A DNA stretch of 64,000 nt from Mycolicibacterium frederiksbergense (lineage in GTDB: Bacteria; Actinomycetota; Actinomycetes; Mycobacteriales; Mycobacteriaceae): contig NZ_JARXVE010000003.1 of NCBI RefSeq assembly GCF_029893345.1, forward strand, positions 620,001 to 684,000, written 5' to 3'. Shown here piece by piece: positions 52,172 through 60,705 of this stretch (the first letter of the stretch is position 1; each line of letters opens with the position of its first letter). A program made the translations under genes and the position numbers. The notes beneath the pieces are model-generated. The model ran no database searches and was not told the origin of the DNA. It worked only from the letters and a program-made list of their open reading frames with translations.

Positions 52172-53289
52172 TGGCACCCTTGGCGATCCCGGCGGCCGTG
52201 CTGACGCAGGCCCAGCAGGTCGCCGACGACTTCACCGCTCACACCGGTGTGACGGTCGACGCCGCCGAACTGCTCACCGGCCGCGCCGCGCTGCTGGACT
52301 TGGCGCCGCGCGGGCAGATCTCCGCGGGCGGGGCGACACGACTGCTGGCCGGCCGCGATGGATGGTGTGCGCTGACCTTGTCGCGGGCCGATGACATCGC
52401 CGCGGTTCCCGCACTGCTGCAGGCCGATACGATGGCGGCTGACCCGTGGCCGGCGATCCGGGAATGGGTGGCCACGCAGACCGTGGCAGACGTGGCCGAA
52501 CGGGCCCGGCTGCTCGGGTTACCTGCGGCGGTGCTCGGCGAAACCGCTCCCGCACCTCCGGTGGTCAGGCCGCTCGGGCCGGCCGGGGCCGGGTCGCTGA
52601 CCGGATTGTTGGTGGCAGATCTGTCGTCGATGTGGGCCGGGCCGCTGTGCGGACAACTGCTGGCCCGGGCCGGGGCGACCGTGGTCAAGGTTGAAAGTCG
52701 GGACCGGCCGGACGGTACCCGTGCCGGCGCGGCAGAGTTCTTCGACTGGATGAACGCTGGAAAGCTCTCCTATGCCACCGATTTCGACCAGCCCGGGGAT
52801 CTGGCTGCGCTGCTGGACGTGGCCGATGTGGTGATCGAGGCCTCGCGACCGGCCGCACTGACCCGGCGCGGGCTCGGGCCCGACACTCGCACGGTCCGGC
52901 CTGGGCGGATCTGGCTGCGGATCACCGGGCACGGCACCGATGGGGAGGCCGCCGACTGGGTGGCGTTCGGGGACGACGCCGCGGCGTCCGGAGGCCTGAT
53001 TGAATACCGCGACGGTGCACCGGTTTTCATCGGTGACGCGATAGCCGACCCAGTCACCGGCCTGCACGCCGCGGCCGCTGTCGCCGCATCGCGCGCGGGT
53101 GGCGGCGGCGAGCTGATCGAGTTCTCGATGGCGGCCGTCGCGGCCGGATACGCGGCGCTGCCCGGTGCGGCCATCGACGCGGAGGTGGTGCCGGTACGCC
53201 CCGCGGTGGCGCAGGCCGGTCCGGCTTTGGCGGCCGACAACGCCGCGGTGCGCCGGTTGATAGCGGAAAGGTTTTCGGCACCATGCTGA
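52171..53289 (+). CDS. family III CoA-transferase-like protein with apparently permuted segments
   Basis: The 372-residue protein belongs to the CaiB/BaiF family, which moves CoA between carboxylates. The family N-terminal block appears only at about residue 145: LLVADLSSMWAGPLCGQLL, GATVVKVES, WMNAGKLSY, ADVVIEASRP and RIWLRITGHG; a candidate catalytic aspartate lies in GDAIADPVTGLHAAAA. The first 140 residues, with AGRDGWCALTLSR and REWVATQTVADVAERARLLG then LPAAVLG, resemble the normal C-terminal segment of the family. The order thus looks swapped. ATG overlaps the previous stop (TGATG), and its 3' end overlaps the amidohydrolase gene by 7 nt. Confidence 0.8.
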   Translation: MAPLAIPAAVLTQAQQVADDFTAHTGVTVDAAELLTGRAALLDLAPRGQISAGGATRLLAGRDGWCALTLSRADDIAAVPALLQADTMAADPWPAIREWVATQTVADVAERARLLGLPAAVLGETAPAPPVVRPLGPAGAGSLTGLLVADLSSMWAGPLCGQLLARAGATVVKVESRDRPDGTRAGAAEFFDWMNAGKLSYATDFDQPGDLAALLDVADVVIEASRPAALTRRGLGPDTRTVRPGRIWLRITGHGTDGEAADWVAFGDDAAASGGLIEYRDGAPVFIGDAIADPVTGLHAAAAVAASRAGGGGELIEFSMAAVAAGYAALPGAAIDAEVVPVRPAVAQAGPALAADNAAVRRLIAERFSAPC

Positions 53290-54560
53290 TTCGGCGTGCG
53301 ACACTGCTCGACGGGACAGTCGTCGACATCCGGCTCGCCGACACCATCGAGCAGGTGGCCGAATCGGTGCCGGCCCGCCCCGGCGAAGAGGTGCTCGACG
53401 CCGGATTCGGCACCGTCATCCCGGGACTGCATGACCACCATCTGCACGTGTACTCGGCTGCCGCCGAACAGGATTCGATCCGGGTCGGCCCGGCCGAGGT
53501 GGCCGATGAGGCCGGGCTGGCCAGGGCGTTGCGCACGGCAGTGGTGGGCAGTGACGGCTGGATCCGGGCCGTGGGTTATCACGAGGCGGTCGCCGGCGAG
53601 CTGGATCGTCACCAGCTCGACCGTTTGGTCCCCGGCACCCCGGTGCGGGTCCAACACCGCAGCGGGGTGTTGTGGACGCTGAACTCGCCCGGGCTGGTGG
53701 CGCTGGACCTCGGCGACCATCCCGACGGGCGGTTGCGCAGCGCGGACCGGACCTGGGCGGATGCCCTGCAGCGTCGGCCCGCATCGGTCGCGGAGTTCAG
53801 TGCCCGCCTGGCCGGCTATGGGGTCACCGGCCTCACCGATGCCACCCCTGACCTCGATGCCGACGATCGGCCGACCGGTCTGCGGCAGCGGGTGTACTGC
53901 TTGGCGCCGGGCAAGCGAATCCTGCACGACGACGCGCTGGACCTGGATGCGCTGACCGCGTGGATCGCCGAGCGGCATCGGGCCGGTGCGCCGGTGGCAG
54001 TGCATTGCGTGACCGCCGCCCAACTCGTCGTCACCATCGCCGCACTGCGCGCCGCCGGTGTCCATCGCGGCGACCGGATCGAGCACGCCGCGATGGTGCC
54101 CGAGGACTGTATCGCCGACCTGGTCGAACTCGGGGTCACCGTGGTGACTCAGCCCAACTTCGTCGCCGAGCGCGGCGATCAGTACCGTACCGATGTGGCT
54201 GCCACCGAACAGGATCAGCTGTGGCGGCTGGCCACGCTGCTGGCGGCCGGGGTTCCGGTGGCGTTGAGCACCGATGCGCCGTTCGGTGACCCGGACCCGT
54301 GGGCGGCCATGCGGGCTGCCGTGCACCGGCGCATCCCGAGCGGCGCGGTACTCAACCCCGCTGAATGCATCCCGGCCCGCAGGGCCCTCGAGTTGTTTTT
54401 CGGCGCGGCCGAAAGCCCGGCCAGATTGCGCACGGTCACGGCCGGGCAGCCCGGGGACCTGTGTGTGTTGGCGGCCCAACCCGCACAGGTGCTCGACGTG
54501 CTCGACGCGGAGTTGGTTTCGGCAACGATCATCGGCGGTGCCGTGGTGTTCGTCAGGTGA
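53283..54560 (+). CDS. amidohydrolase-superfamily enzyme (Amidohydro_3/YtcJ-like)
   Basis: The 425-residue protein is a metal-dependent hydrolase: an N-terminal small beta domain, the metal motif PGLHDHHLHVYSA near residue 50, a conserved histidine in VAVHCVTAAQ, a second in DRIEHAAMVP and the catalytic aspartate in VALSTDAPFGDPDPW. It is shorter than typical YtcJ proteins (about 530 residues). Placed among acyl-CoA genes, it may release a carboxylate from an amide or cyclic precursor for activation by FadD4; this is inference. Its stop overlaps the start of the transporter gene as GTGA. Confidence 0.85.
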   Translation: MLIRRATLLDGTVVDIRLADTIEQVAESVPARPGEEVLDAGFGTVIPGLHDHHLHVYSAAAEQDSIRVGPAEVADEAGLARALRTAVVGSDGWIRAVGYHEAVAGELDRHQLDRLVPGTPVRVQHRSGVLWTLNSPGLVALDLGDHPDGRLRSADRTWADALQRRPASVAEFSARLAGYGVTGLTDATPDLDADDRPTGLRQRVYCLAPGKRILHDDALDLDALTAWIAERHRAGAPVAVHCVTAAQLVVTIAALRAAGVHRGDRIEHAAMVPEDCIADLVELGVTVVTQPNFVAERGDQYRTDVAATEQDQLWRLATLLAAGVPVALSTDAPFGDPDPWAAMRAAVHRRIPSGAVLNPAECIPARRALELFFGAAESPARLRTVTAGQPGDLCVLAAQPAQVLDVLDAELVSATIIGGAVVFVR

Positions 54561-55672
54561 ACGTCTGGCGGGTACCCGGGATGCCGGCGTTACTGGCCGC
54601 CACGGCAATGGGATTCACGGGTTTGGCGCTGCTGCTGCCGGTGGCTCCGATGTGGGCGGTGCATATCGGAGCCGACGAGTTTGGTGCCGGCTTGGTCAAC
54701 AGCGTGCTGATGGCGAGCACGGTGCTGACTCAGCTGGTGATCGGGCGGGTGCTGGCGCGGATCGGGGCGCGGGTCACGCTCGCCGCCGGGCTGGTGCTGC
54801 TGGGCGCGCCTGCGCTGGTACATATTTTCGCCGAATCACTGTGGGCAGTACTGGTATTGGCCGCGCTGCGCGGGCTGGGCTTCGGCATTCTGACGGTGTG
54901 CGCGGTCGACGGTATCGCCGGTCTGTTCGCCCAGGAGCACCGCGGCCGTGCGGTCGGCGCGTATGGACTTTCCATAGCCGCACCGCAGTTCGTGCTGACC
55001 CCGCTGGGACCCTGGTGTGCCGAGCACCTCGGCTACCCGGCGGTGTTCATTTTCGCTGCGGCCCCGCTGCTGGCAGTACCGATCGTATTGGCATTCACTC
55101 GGCCGGTCCCGCCCCCGCCCGCGCCGGAAGGTCGTCCGCCCATGGTGGCCAGAGGGTTGGTCAGGCCGATCGCCGCGCTCGTCGTCATCACCGCTGCCGG
55201 CGGCGGGATACTCACCTTCGCCCCGCAGTTCGGCAGCGCCGGCACGGCTTTCGCCGCCCTGCTGGGACTGACCGGAGCGGCCGCGCTGACCAGGTGGCGC
55301 ATCGGTGCTATCGCCGACCGGCATGGGCCGGCACGGTTCATCGCTCCGATGCTCGGCCTCGGCGCACTGGGCCTGGTGGCGATCGCCGTCGGCATCGCCA
55401 CCAGCGCTGCGGTTGTGATCGCGGGTTCAGTGCTGGTCGGCGTCGCCTATGGATCGCTGCAGAACCTCACCCTGGTCGAGGCGTTCGCCGCGGGCGGCGA
55501 ACATGCGCGCGGCGCGGTCAGCGTGGCCTGGAATGTCGGATTCGACTCCGGCACCGGCCTGGGTGCGCTGGCCATCGGCGCCCTGGCGACTGCGGGTTCG
55601 TTCCCGATGGCGTTTGTGGTGGCAGCCTGCGCGTGCGCGATGGTCGGGGTGGTCTGGATCCGGAGCAGGTGA
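54557..55672 (+). CDS. major facilitator superfamily transporter
   Basis: The 371-residue protein starts at GTG 54557, coupled to the amidohydrolase stop. It has about eleven to twelve helices, with LVIGRVLARIGARVTLAAGL matching the MFS loop 2-3 motif and GTGLGALAIGALATAGSFP near the end. The absence of a long central loop and the short N-terminus make it somewhat smaller than usual (about 400). As last gene of the fadD4 operon it probably takes up the compound processed by the operon. The stop lies 3 nt from that of the convergent GntR gene. Confidence 0.9.
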   Translation: MNVWRVPGMPALLAATAMGFTGLALLLPVAPMWAVHIGADEFGAGLVNSVLMASTVLTQLVIGRVLARIGARVTLAAGLVLLGAPALVHIFAESLWAVLVLAALRGLGFGILTVCAVDGIAGLFAQEHRGRAVGAYGLSIAAPQFVLTPLGPWCAEHLGYPAVFIFAAAPLLAVPIVLAFTRPVPPPPAPEGRPPMVARGLVRPIAALVVITAAGGGILTFAPQFGSAGTAFAALLGLTGAAALTRWRIGAIADRHGPARFIAPMLGLGALGLVAIAVGIATSAAVVIAGSVLVGVAYGSLQNLTLVEAFAAGGEHARGAVSVAWNVGFDSGTGLGALAIGALATAGSFPMAFVVAACACAMVGVVWIRSR

Positions 55673-55675
55673 AGC

Positions 55676-56443
55676 TCAGCCGGCCTGACGCTGCAAGCTG
55701 ACCGACGCGGTATTGGCGTCGGCGTGGGTCGCGATGCCGCTGCCCTTCGCCGTGACGGCCAGCGCCGTACGGTCCCCGCGGAACAGGTCGCGGGAGAATT
55801 CGCACGGAGCACCGTTCTGGTCGTAGGTGACCCGGGTGATCAGTAGCAGTGCCGCCTTGGGCTTGATGCCCAGCAGGGTGGCCTCGCTGCCGGTGGCGTT
55901 GACCGCCTCGATCCGCTCGTCGGCGCGCCCGGTCACCACACCGTATTGGGATTCCAGGATTTCGTAGAGCGATCCGCCCAATTGCTGTTCCAGCAGACCG
56001 GGGAACGTGTCGGCGGGGAACTCGGCGTGCTCCAACGAGATTGGGGAGCCGTCGGCAAGCCGGACCCGCTGGATCTCGACCACATAGTCGCCGGGGCCGA
56101 GACGCAGCGCGGTCCGGGTGGCGTCGTCGGGCGTGGTGATGCGCGTCGAGAGCACCCGGGTGCCTGCGACGTAACCCTGGTTGGCCAGGAAGGCGGGCAC
56201 GCCGACCACGTCGGACAGGTGCCGTTCCACTTGTCCGTGGCTGATGAAGATGCCGCCCGCCCGGCCGATCACCCGGTGCACCAGCCCGGCTTCCTCCAAC
56301 GCGGCCAGCACCTGGCGCAGGCTGGAGCGGCTGGTGCCGTAGTGTTCGGCCAGATCGCGCTCGCTGCCCAGTTTGGCGCCGGGTGTGCCCGCGTTGAGGT
56401 CGGCGACGATGCGCCTGCGCAACTCCTCGCTGTGAACTGCCAC
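55676..56443 (-). CDS. GntR/HutC-family regulator (UTRA domain)
   Basis: The 255-residue protein has an N-terminal winged helix (LGSERDLAEHYGTSRSSLRQV then LAALEEAGLVHRV) and a C-terminal UTRA ligand domain with PISLEHAEFPADTFPGLLEQ and LLLITRVTYDQNGAPCEFSR. It is the last minus-strand gene of the microcompartment locus, 48 nt after the SDR gene, and is the expected regulator of it; RMM-type loci usually carry such a GntR gene. The 28-bp palindrome at 63583-63610 is a candidate target. Its own upstream gap contains CTAGCTAG. The effector is unknown. Confidence 0.9.
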   Translation of the reverse strand: MAVHSEELRRRIVADLNAGTPGAKLGSERDLAEHYGTSRSSLRQVLAALEEAGLVHRVIGRAGGIFISHGQVERHLSDVVGVPAFLANQGYVAGTRVLSTRITTPDDATRTALRLGPGDYVVEIQRVRLADGSPISLEHAEFPADTFPGLLEQQLGGSLYEILESQYGVVTGRADERIEAVNATGSEATLLGIKPKAALLLITRVTYDQNGAPCEFSRDLFRGDRTALAVTAKGSGIATHADANTASVSLQRQAG

Positions 56444-56491
56444 CCGGCCCCCTAACCGTGTTTTGGTACAGCCAATTCTAGCTAGATGTAA

Positions 56492-57271
56492 TCAGAGTTC
56501 GGCGATCGCCATGTGTGATTCGGGCAGAATCTGCCCACCGTCGACGACCAGCGATTGTCCGGTGATGTAAGCGGCTTCGTCGGTGGCGAAGAACAGTGCC
56601 GCGTTACCGATGTCGGCGACCGAACCGAGCCGGCCCGCGGGCACGGCGGAGGTCATTTGGTCCAGGTAGTCCTGGCCCATTCCGTCCAGGCCCTCGGTGA
56701 CGATGTTGCCGGGCAGTACCGCGTTGACGGTGATCTTCTTGGGCGCCAGTTCCATTGCAGCAGTGCGCAGGAAGCCGAGCTGGGCGGCCTTGGAGGCGCC
56801 GTAGTGTGACCAGCCGGGGTATCCGGTGATCGGGCCGGTGATCGACGAGGTGATGATGACGCGCCCGTGACCGCTGGCGGTCAGCGCGGGCAGGGCGGCC
56901 TGCGTGATGTACACCGTGCCCTTGAAGTTGACGGCCAGCACATGCTCGATGTCCTCGGGTGTGAGGTCTTCCAGACGCCCGGACGGGAAGATGCCTGCGT
57001 TGGCGCAGACGATGTCCAGGCCGCCGTGCCGCTCGACGGCTGCGTCGACCACCGTGCGGGCATCCTCGGGGCTGGTCACGTCGGCGCGCAGCGCGCTGAC
57101 CCGTCCCGAGGCGTCTGCGAGCGCCGCGACCGCGTTATCGAGGTCGGCCTGATTGCGTCCGGTGATCAGGACATTCACGCCGGCGTTGGCCAAGGTTTGG
57201 GCGATACCGCGGCCGATGCCCTTGCTGCCGCCGGTGACGATGGCCGAGCGGCCCTGGAGCGAAGCGAACAT
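56492..57271 (-). CDS. short-chain dehydrogenase/reductase of the microcompartment locus
   Basis: The 259-residue SDR has the cofactor motif [22 protein letters not shown], the catalytic serine in ITSSITGP and [11 protein letters not shown], and the C-terminal [19 protein letters not shown]. In the RMM locus of M. smegmatis the equivalent SDR has been characterised as an S-(+)-1-amino-2-propanol dehydrogenase, so an amino-alcohol substrate is likely here. No encapsulation peptide is obvious. It lies 19 nt after the kinase gene on the same transcript. Confidence 0.88.
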   Translation of the reverse strand: MFASLQGRSAIVTGGSKGIGRGIAQTLANAGVNVLITGRNQADLDNAVAALADASGRVSALRADVTSPEDARTVVDAAVERHGGLDIVCANAGIFPSGRLEDLTPEDIEHVLAVNFKGTVYITQAALPALTASGHGRVIITSSITGPITGYPGWSHYGASKAAQLGFLRTAAMELAPKKITVNAVLPGNIVTEGLDGMGQDYLDQMTSAVPAGRLGSVADIGNAALFFATDEAAYITGQSLVVDGGQILPESHMAIAEL

Positions 57272-57290
57272 TGTTGGGATCCTTCGAGAG

Positions 57291-58304
57291 TCAGGTCAGG
57301 GTGTGTCCGTTGGAGCGGAGATAGCGTTCGGCCAGTTCGCAGCTGCCCGCGGCGTAGCTGATCGCCTTGGTGGCCGATTCCTTGGAGTGGCTGTGGCTGC
57401 CCATCCAGGCCAACAGCAGCAGCCTGCGCAGTAGCACGAACGAGGCCAGCATGTCCTCATCGGAGGCCGGCAGCTCGCGTCGGGTGCGGTAGCCGCTCAC
57501 CCACGCGTCCTGCCAGTCCGGCAATGCCGGATCATCCTCGATGAAGGACACAGCAGTTCCGAAATCATAGAAGTACCAGCCGAATCCACAGTCATCGAAG
57601 TCGATGACGGTGATCTGGGAGCCAGAGGGATTCGATGCGGCCGGATCGACGAGCAGATTGGCCAGGCGGAGATCCGCGTGGATCAGGCCGTAGACCTCCG
57701 GTCCGGTGCCGTAGGCCTGCAGCCGATCGTGCAGCAAGTTCTGTGCACGTTCCAGCACTTGCCGTTCGGCGGTACCAACCCCTTCGGCGTCCTGCCAGCG
57801 CCCCCATCGCGGTGTTGCGCCCAGACTGTGCTCCCAGTCCCAGGAGAACCGGCCGAAACCGGCCGGGCGCTCCCAGCGCTGAGAATGGTCGTGCAATGCA
57901 GCGGTGATGCGGCCCAGGGTGCGGAAATCGTCGACGGTCAAACTGGCCTCGTCGGGCTCGGTGCCCGCCACCATGTCAAAGCGCACGACGTACCGGTCGG
58001 TTCCGCCGGCATCATTGCCGTCGATGGTGACCAGACGCCGGCCGTCGCGGGCCGGCAGCACGGTGAGAACCGTGACATCGCTGTCGTCCCGCAACGCCTG
58101 CAGCCAATCCAGTTCGGACTCGATCTCGTGCGGCCGGTGGTAGTTCTGCCGGTGCACGCGCAGAATGGACTGCTCGCCGCCGTCTTCGACCAGGTAGGTG
58201 GCATTCTCCGACAGGTTCAGCAACCGCAGGGTCGCATTGTCGGAGATGTCGTAGGCGGCCAGCGCCCGCTCGGCCACCGCCCGGTCATCCGAGATCACCG
58301 TCAT
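57291..58304 (-). CDS. APH-family amino-alcohol kinase (microcompartment locus)
   Basis: The 337-residue protein starts at ATG 58304 behind GAGGAG. It has an aminoglycoside-phosphotransferase/choline-kinase fold with catalytic loop [15 protein letters not shown] and metal loop [19 protein letters not shown]. In RMM loci this kinase is proposed to phosphorylate 1-amino-2-propanol (or a similar amino alcohol), giving the substrate of the class III PLP enzyme encoded at the start of the locus. It follows the BMC-T gene by 31 nt. The substrate is inferred from locus type. Confidence 0.85.
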   Translation of the reverse strand: MTVISDDRAVAERALAAYDISDNATLRLLNLSENATYLVEDGGEQSILRVHRQNYHRPHEIESELDWLQALRDDSDVTVLTVLPARDGRRLVTIDGNDAGGTDRYVVRFDMVAGTEPDEASLTVDDFRTLGRITAALHDHSQRWERPAGFGRFSWDWEHSLGATPRWGRWQDAEGVGTAERQVLERAQNLLHDRLQAYGTGPEVYGLIHADLRLANLLVDPAASNPSGSQITVIDFDDCGFGWYFYDFGTAVSFIEDDPALPDWQDAWVSGYRTRRELPASDEDMLASFVLLRRLLLLAWMGSHSHSKESATKAISYAAGSCELAERYLRSNGHTLT

Positions 58305-58335
58305 CCGAGCAGTCTCCTCTTCGCGCAAGCGCTCA

Positions 58336-59001
58336 TCAGTGCTCCCGCCCTTCAATCCCGGCCAGTACGGTCGTGATTCGATCACGGGCCACCGTGACAT
58401 CGGCGGTGCTGCCACCGATGTAGAGCCGGCCCGCCGCTCCGATCATCTGCACGTCCACCACAGTAAGCCCGGGTGCGGCCCGTTCTGCCTCGTTGGCCGC
58501 CACCGCGGCGAACAGCGCCGGGGTCATCTCGTAGACCAGCAGCGACTGTCCGGGCAGGATCATCGAGGCCTGCCGGTTGCGGTTGAGGATCACCGCGTGC
58601 TGATCGGTGATGTTCTCGATGATGTCGTGGTAGAGCACCCGCGGCCGCAGCTGGTCGGAGGCCTTGTTGCCGGTGCCGGCAAGGATCGCCTCGCCGGCCC
58701 GCTGCACATCCTCCAGATTGGCCGAGTGAATCTCCAGGACGCCGAACTGGCGCTCCACGTACAGGATTCCGGGCTGAATGCCGGGAACCTCACGCAGTGC
58801 CAGGTCGATCACCCGCTCGATCGCCAGGGCCGGGGAAACCTCGACGATGAGAGCGTGCTCGCCCTCATACGGCGGGTAACCGCGGGCCCGGGTAGGTGTT
58901 CCGAGGTAGGCGGCGAATTGACGTTGCAGATCTTCCACCAACAGGTAGACACGGATCTGGGTGTGGATTCGCGCGCTCTCCTCTACTTCGGTCGACGGCA
59001 T
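58336..59001 (-). CDS. tandem-domain microcompartment shell protein (BMC-T), first copy
   Basis: The 221-residue protein has two BMC domains: the first about residues 15-115 with HALIVEVSPALAIERVIDLA and VERQFGVLEIH, the second about 120-215 with LNRNRQASMILPGQSLLVYE and GAAGRLYIGG. Trimers of such proteins form pseudohexameric shell tiles. It is one of two BMC-T proteins in the locus, which share the same plan but differ at the N-terminus (EVEESARIHTQIRVYLLVED here). It is 2 nt from the BMC-H gene, so shell genes are translated together. Confidence 0.92.
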   Translation of the reverse strand: MPSTEVEESARIHTQIRVYLLVEDLQRQFAAYLGTPTRARGYPPYEGEHALIVEVSPALAIERVIDLALREVPGIQPGILYVERQFGVLEIHSANLEDVQRAGEAILAGTGNKASDQLRPRVLYHDIIENITDQHAVILNRNRQASMILPGQSLLVYEMTPALFAAVAANEAERAAPGLTVVDVQMIGAAGRLYIGGSTADVTVARDRITTVLAGIEGREH

Positions 59002-59003
59002 GG

Positions 59004-59285
59004 CTACTTGCTGGCGACCGCGAAGTGTGCGCCAAGCTCACCGTGCGGGCGCGGGATGACATGCACGCTGACCAGTTCACCGACCTGCGAGGCGGTTTCG
59101 GCGCCGGCTTCGGTGGCGGCCTTGACCGCGCCGACCTCACCGGTGACGATCACGGCGACCAGGCCGTCGCCGACCTGCTGGCGGTCGGTGATGGTGACGT
59201 TGGCGGCCTTCACCATGGCGTCGGCGGCGGCCAGCGCTGCGACGTAGCCCTTGGTCTCGATCAGTCCGATTGCGTTGCTGGACAT
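59004..59285 (-). CDS. hexameric microcompartment shell protein (BMC-H)
   Basis: The 93-residue protein is a single canonical BMC domain: AIGLIETKGYVAALAAADAM, a GEVGAVKAATEAGAE helix and VGELVSVHVIPRPHGEL. Hexamers tile the shell facets, with a central pore formed by the loop near the GDGLVAVIVTG strand end. It is the smallest BMC domain gene of the locus and presumably the most abundant shell component. Confidence 0.96.
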   Translation of the reverse strand: MSSNAIGLIETKGYVAALAAADAMVKAANVTITDRQQVGDGLVAVIVTGEVGAVKAATEAGAETASQVGELVSVHVIPRPHGELGAHFAVASK

Positions 59286-59297
59286 TGGTGTTTCTCC

Positions 59298-59549
59298 TTA
59301 TTTGTTGGGGTTGGAATCGATGGAACCGATGATGAGTGCGTCAACCGGGGGTGGGGTGCCGGTGAACCAGTTGGCGGCTACCGACCCTTGGGCGATGAGG
59401 ACGCGTTCGCCGATGCCGGTGCCGAGCACGTCGAAGGCGACCATTCGGGAATCGCTGCCGTCGAGCTGAACCTCGAGGAATGCGCCGGCCGGGATACCGT
59501 CGATGCGACGGGTCGACCACACGCTGCCGGTGACAGTCGCTGCAATCAC
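59298..59549 (-). CDS. pentameric microcompartment vertex protein (BMC-P, EutN/CcmL type)
   Basis: The 83-residue protein matches the EutN/CcmL family: MIAATVTGSVWSTRR at the start, LEVQLDGSDSRMVAFDVLGTG, IGERVLIAQGSVAANWF and the terminal ALIIGSIDS. Pentamers cap the vertices of the icosahedral shell. It lies between the BMC-H gene and the linker-type protein gene. Confidence 0.96.
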   Translation of the reverse strand: MIAATVTGSVWSTRRIDGIPAGAFLEVQLDGSDSRMVAFDVLGTGIGERVLIAQGSVAANWFTGTPPPVDALIIGSIDSNPNK

Positions 59550-59574
59550 ATTCGCTCCTTCGTCGCTGGGGAAA

Positions 59575-60099
59575 TCATTTGCGTTCCTTCTGGATCGTGA
59601 TGCCGAGCGTCCGGGCCTTCTCCCGGGCCAGCGGGGTGAGCACCGCCTTGCGGCCGAGCACCAGGGTGCCGCCGGCCATATCGGCGATCTGACGTTCGGT
59701 CACCGCACCGGTCTCGATGCGATGGATGGCGCCAGGGCCGGCGGCGGTCGCGTTCCCCGCCAACCGGAAGCTGAGCCGGCCGGTCTTGAGGTCGGCACGG
59801 GTCTTCGGGCTTTCGAAGAGCCGCAACAGCTTACGGACGAAGCTGTCCAGGTCCTTGTCGTTGGACAACTGCACGGTCTCGGTGCGGTTCTTGCCGTCGA
59901 CGGCCCGGGGCCCGGTGGGCTGCAGCCCCATCTGATCGGCAACGGTGGCTGGTGCCGGTGCCGGTGCCGGTGGCTGGGGGGCGGCCACCGGCACCGGAGT
60001 CTGGGAAGCGGCCGATTTCAGCCCGACGCCCGCTTCTCGCACTGCGTCCCGCACTACTTCGCGCACCAGGGCGCGTAGTTGATCCCTGTTGATGCTCAT
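59575..60099 (-). CDS. microcompartment locus protein with N-terminal amphipathic helix and Pro/Ala linker
   Basis: The 174-residue protein has no firmly recognised domain. Residues 2-24 (SINRDQLRALVREVVRDAV) form an amphipathic helix of the encapsulation-peptide type. Residues about 35-52 are a proline/alanine linker (PVAAPQPPAPAPAPATVAD). The remainder is a compact domain ending ITERQIADM-like VTERQIADMAGGTLVLG, AVLTPLAREKARTLGITIQK, a tail also seen in other BMC-associated proteins. It overlaps the BMC-T gene by 4 nt (ATGA). A role as cargo or as an assembly/scaffold factor is likely; catalytic function is unknown. Confidence 0.75.
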   Translation of the reverse strand: MSINRDQLRALVREVVRDAVREAGVGLKSAASQTPVPVAAPQPPAPAPAPATVADQMGLQPTGPRAVDGKNRTETVQLSNDKDLDSFVRKLLRLFESPKTRADLKTGRLSFRLAGNATAAGPGAIHRIETGAVTERQIADMAGGTLVLGRKAVLTPLAREKARTLGITIQKERK

Positions 60100-60701
60100 G
60101 CAGTGGCCCTGGCGAGTGCGTCTTGAGCTGCTTCGGCGGCGGTGCGGATGTCGGCTTCGGTGCCGGAGAGGTAGACCCGGCCGGTGGCGCCGATCATGCG
60201 GAAGTCGACGACCTTGATGTCGGCGGCCTTCTCGGCCTCGTTGGTGGCCAGGATCGCATACGACGCCGGTTGGACCTCCAGGACGAACAGTGATTCGCCG
60301 GGCAGCACCATCGAGCCGATCTTGTTGCGGTTGATCAGGAAGGCATGCTGGTGGTCGATGCTGGAGATGATCCGCGAGGCCAGGATGGTGGGCCGCACCG
60401 CAGCGCTGTCGTCGCCGCCCAGGGAGTCCAGTGCGGCCTCGGCGGCGGCTTTGACCGCGCCGGTCTCGCCGTGGAATTCCAGGTAGCCGAATTGCCGTTC
60501 TACCACCAGGATTCCCGCTTTGACCTCGGCGTGCTTGAGGGCGACGTCGGTGACGCCTTCGATGTCCAGGCCGGGGGCCACCTCGATGATCTGGGCGGCC
60601 TGGTTGGCCCGGGGCAGGGCGCCTTTGATCCAGGTGCCCAGATACGACATGGTCTGCGGTTGCAGTCGGTCGATGAAGATGAAGGAACGCAGTTCAGCCA
60701 C
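60096..60701 (-). CDS. tandem-domain microcompartment shell protein (BMC-T), second copy
   Basis: The 201-residue protein has two BMC domains, with AAQIIEVAPGLDIEGVTDVA and VERQFGYLEFHGETGAVK in the first and LINRNKIGSMVLPGESLFV and GATGRVYLSG in the second. It resembles the first BMC-T protein of the locus in both domains but has a different N-terminus (MAELRSFIFIDRLQPQTMSY). Trimeric BMC-T tiles often carry gated pores for larger substrates. Its start is 4 nt after the aldehyde dehydrogenase stop. Confidence 0.93.
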   Translation of the reverse strand: MAELRSFIFIDRLQPQTMSYLGTWIKGALPRANQAAQIIEVAPGLDIEGVTDVALKHAEVKAGILVVERQFGYLEFHGETGAVKAAAEAALDSLGGDDSAAVRPTILASRIISSIDHQHAFLINRNKIGSMVLPGESLFVLEVQPASYAILATNEAEKAADIKVVDFRMIGATGRVYLSGTEADIRTAAEAAQDALARATA

Positions 60702-60705
60702 GGAT

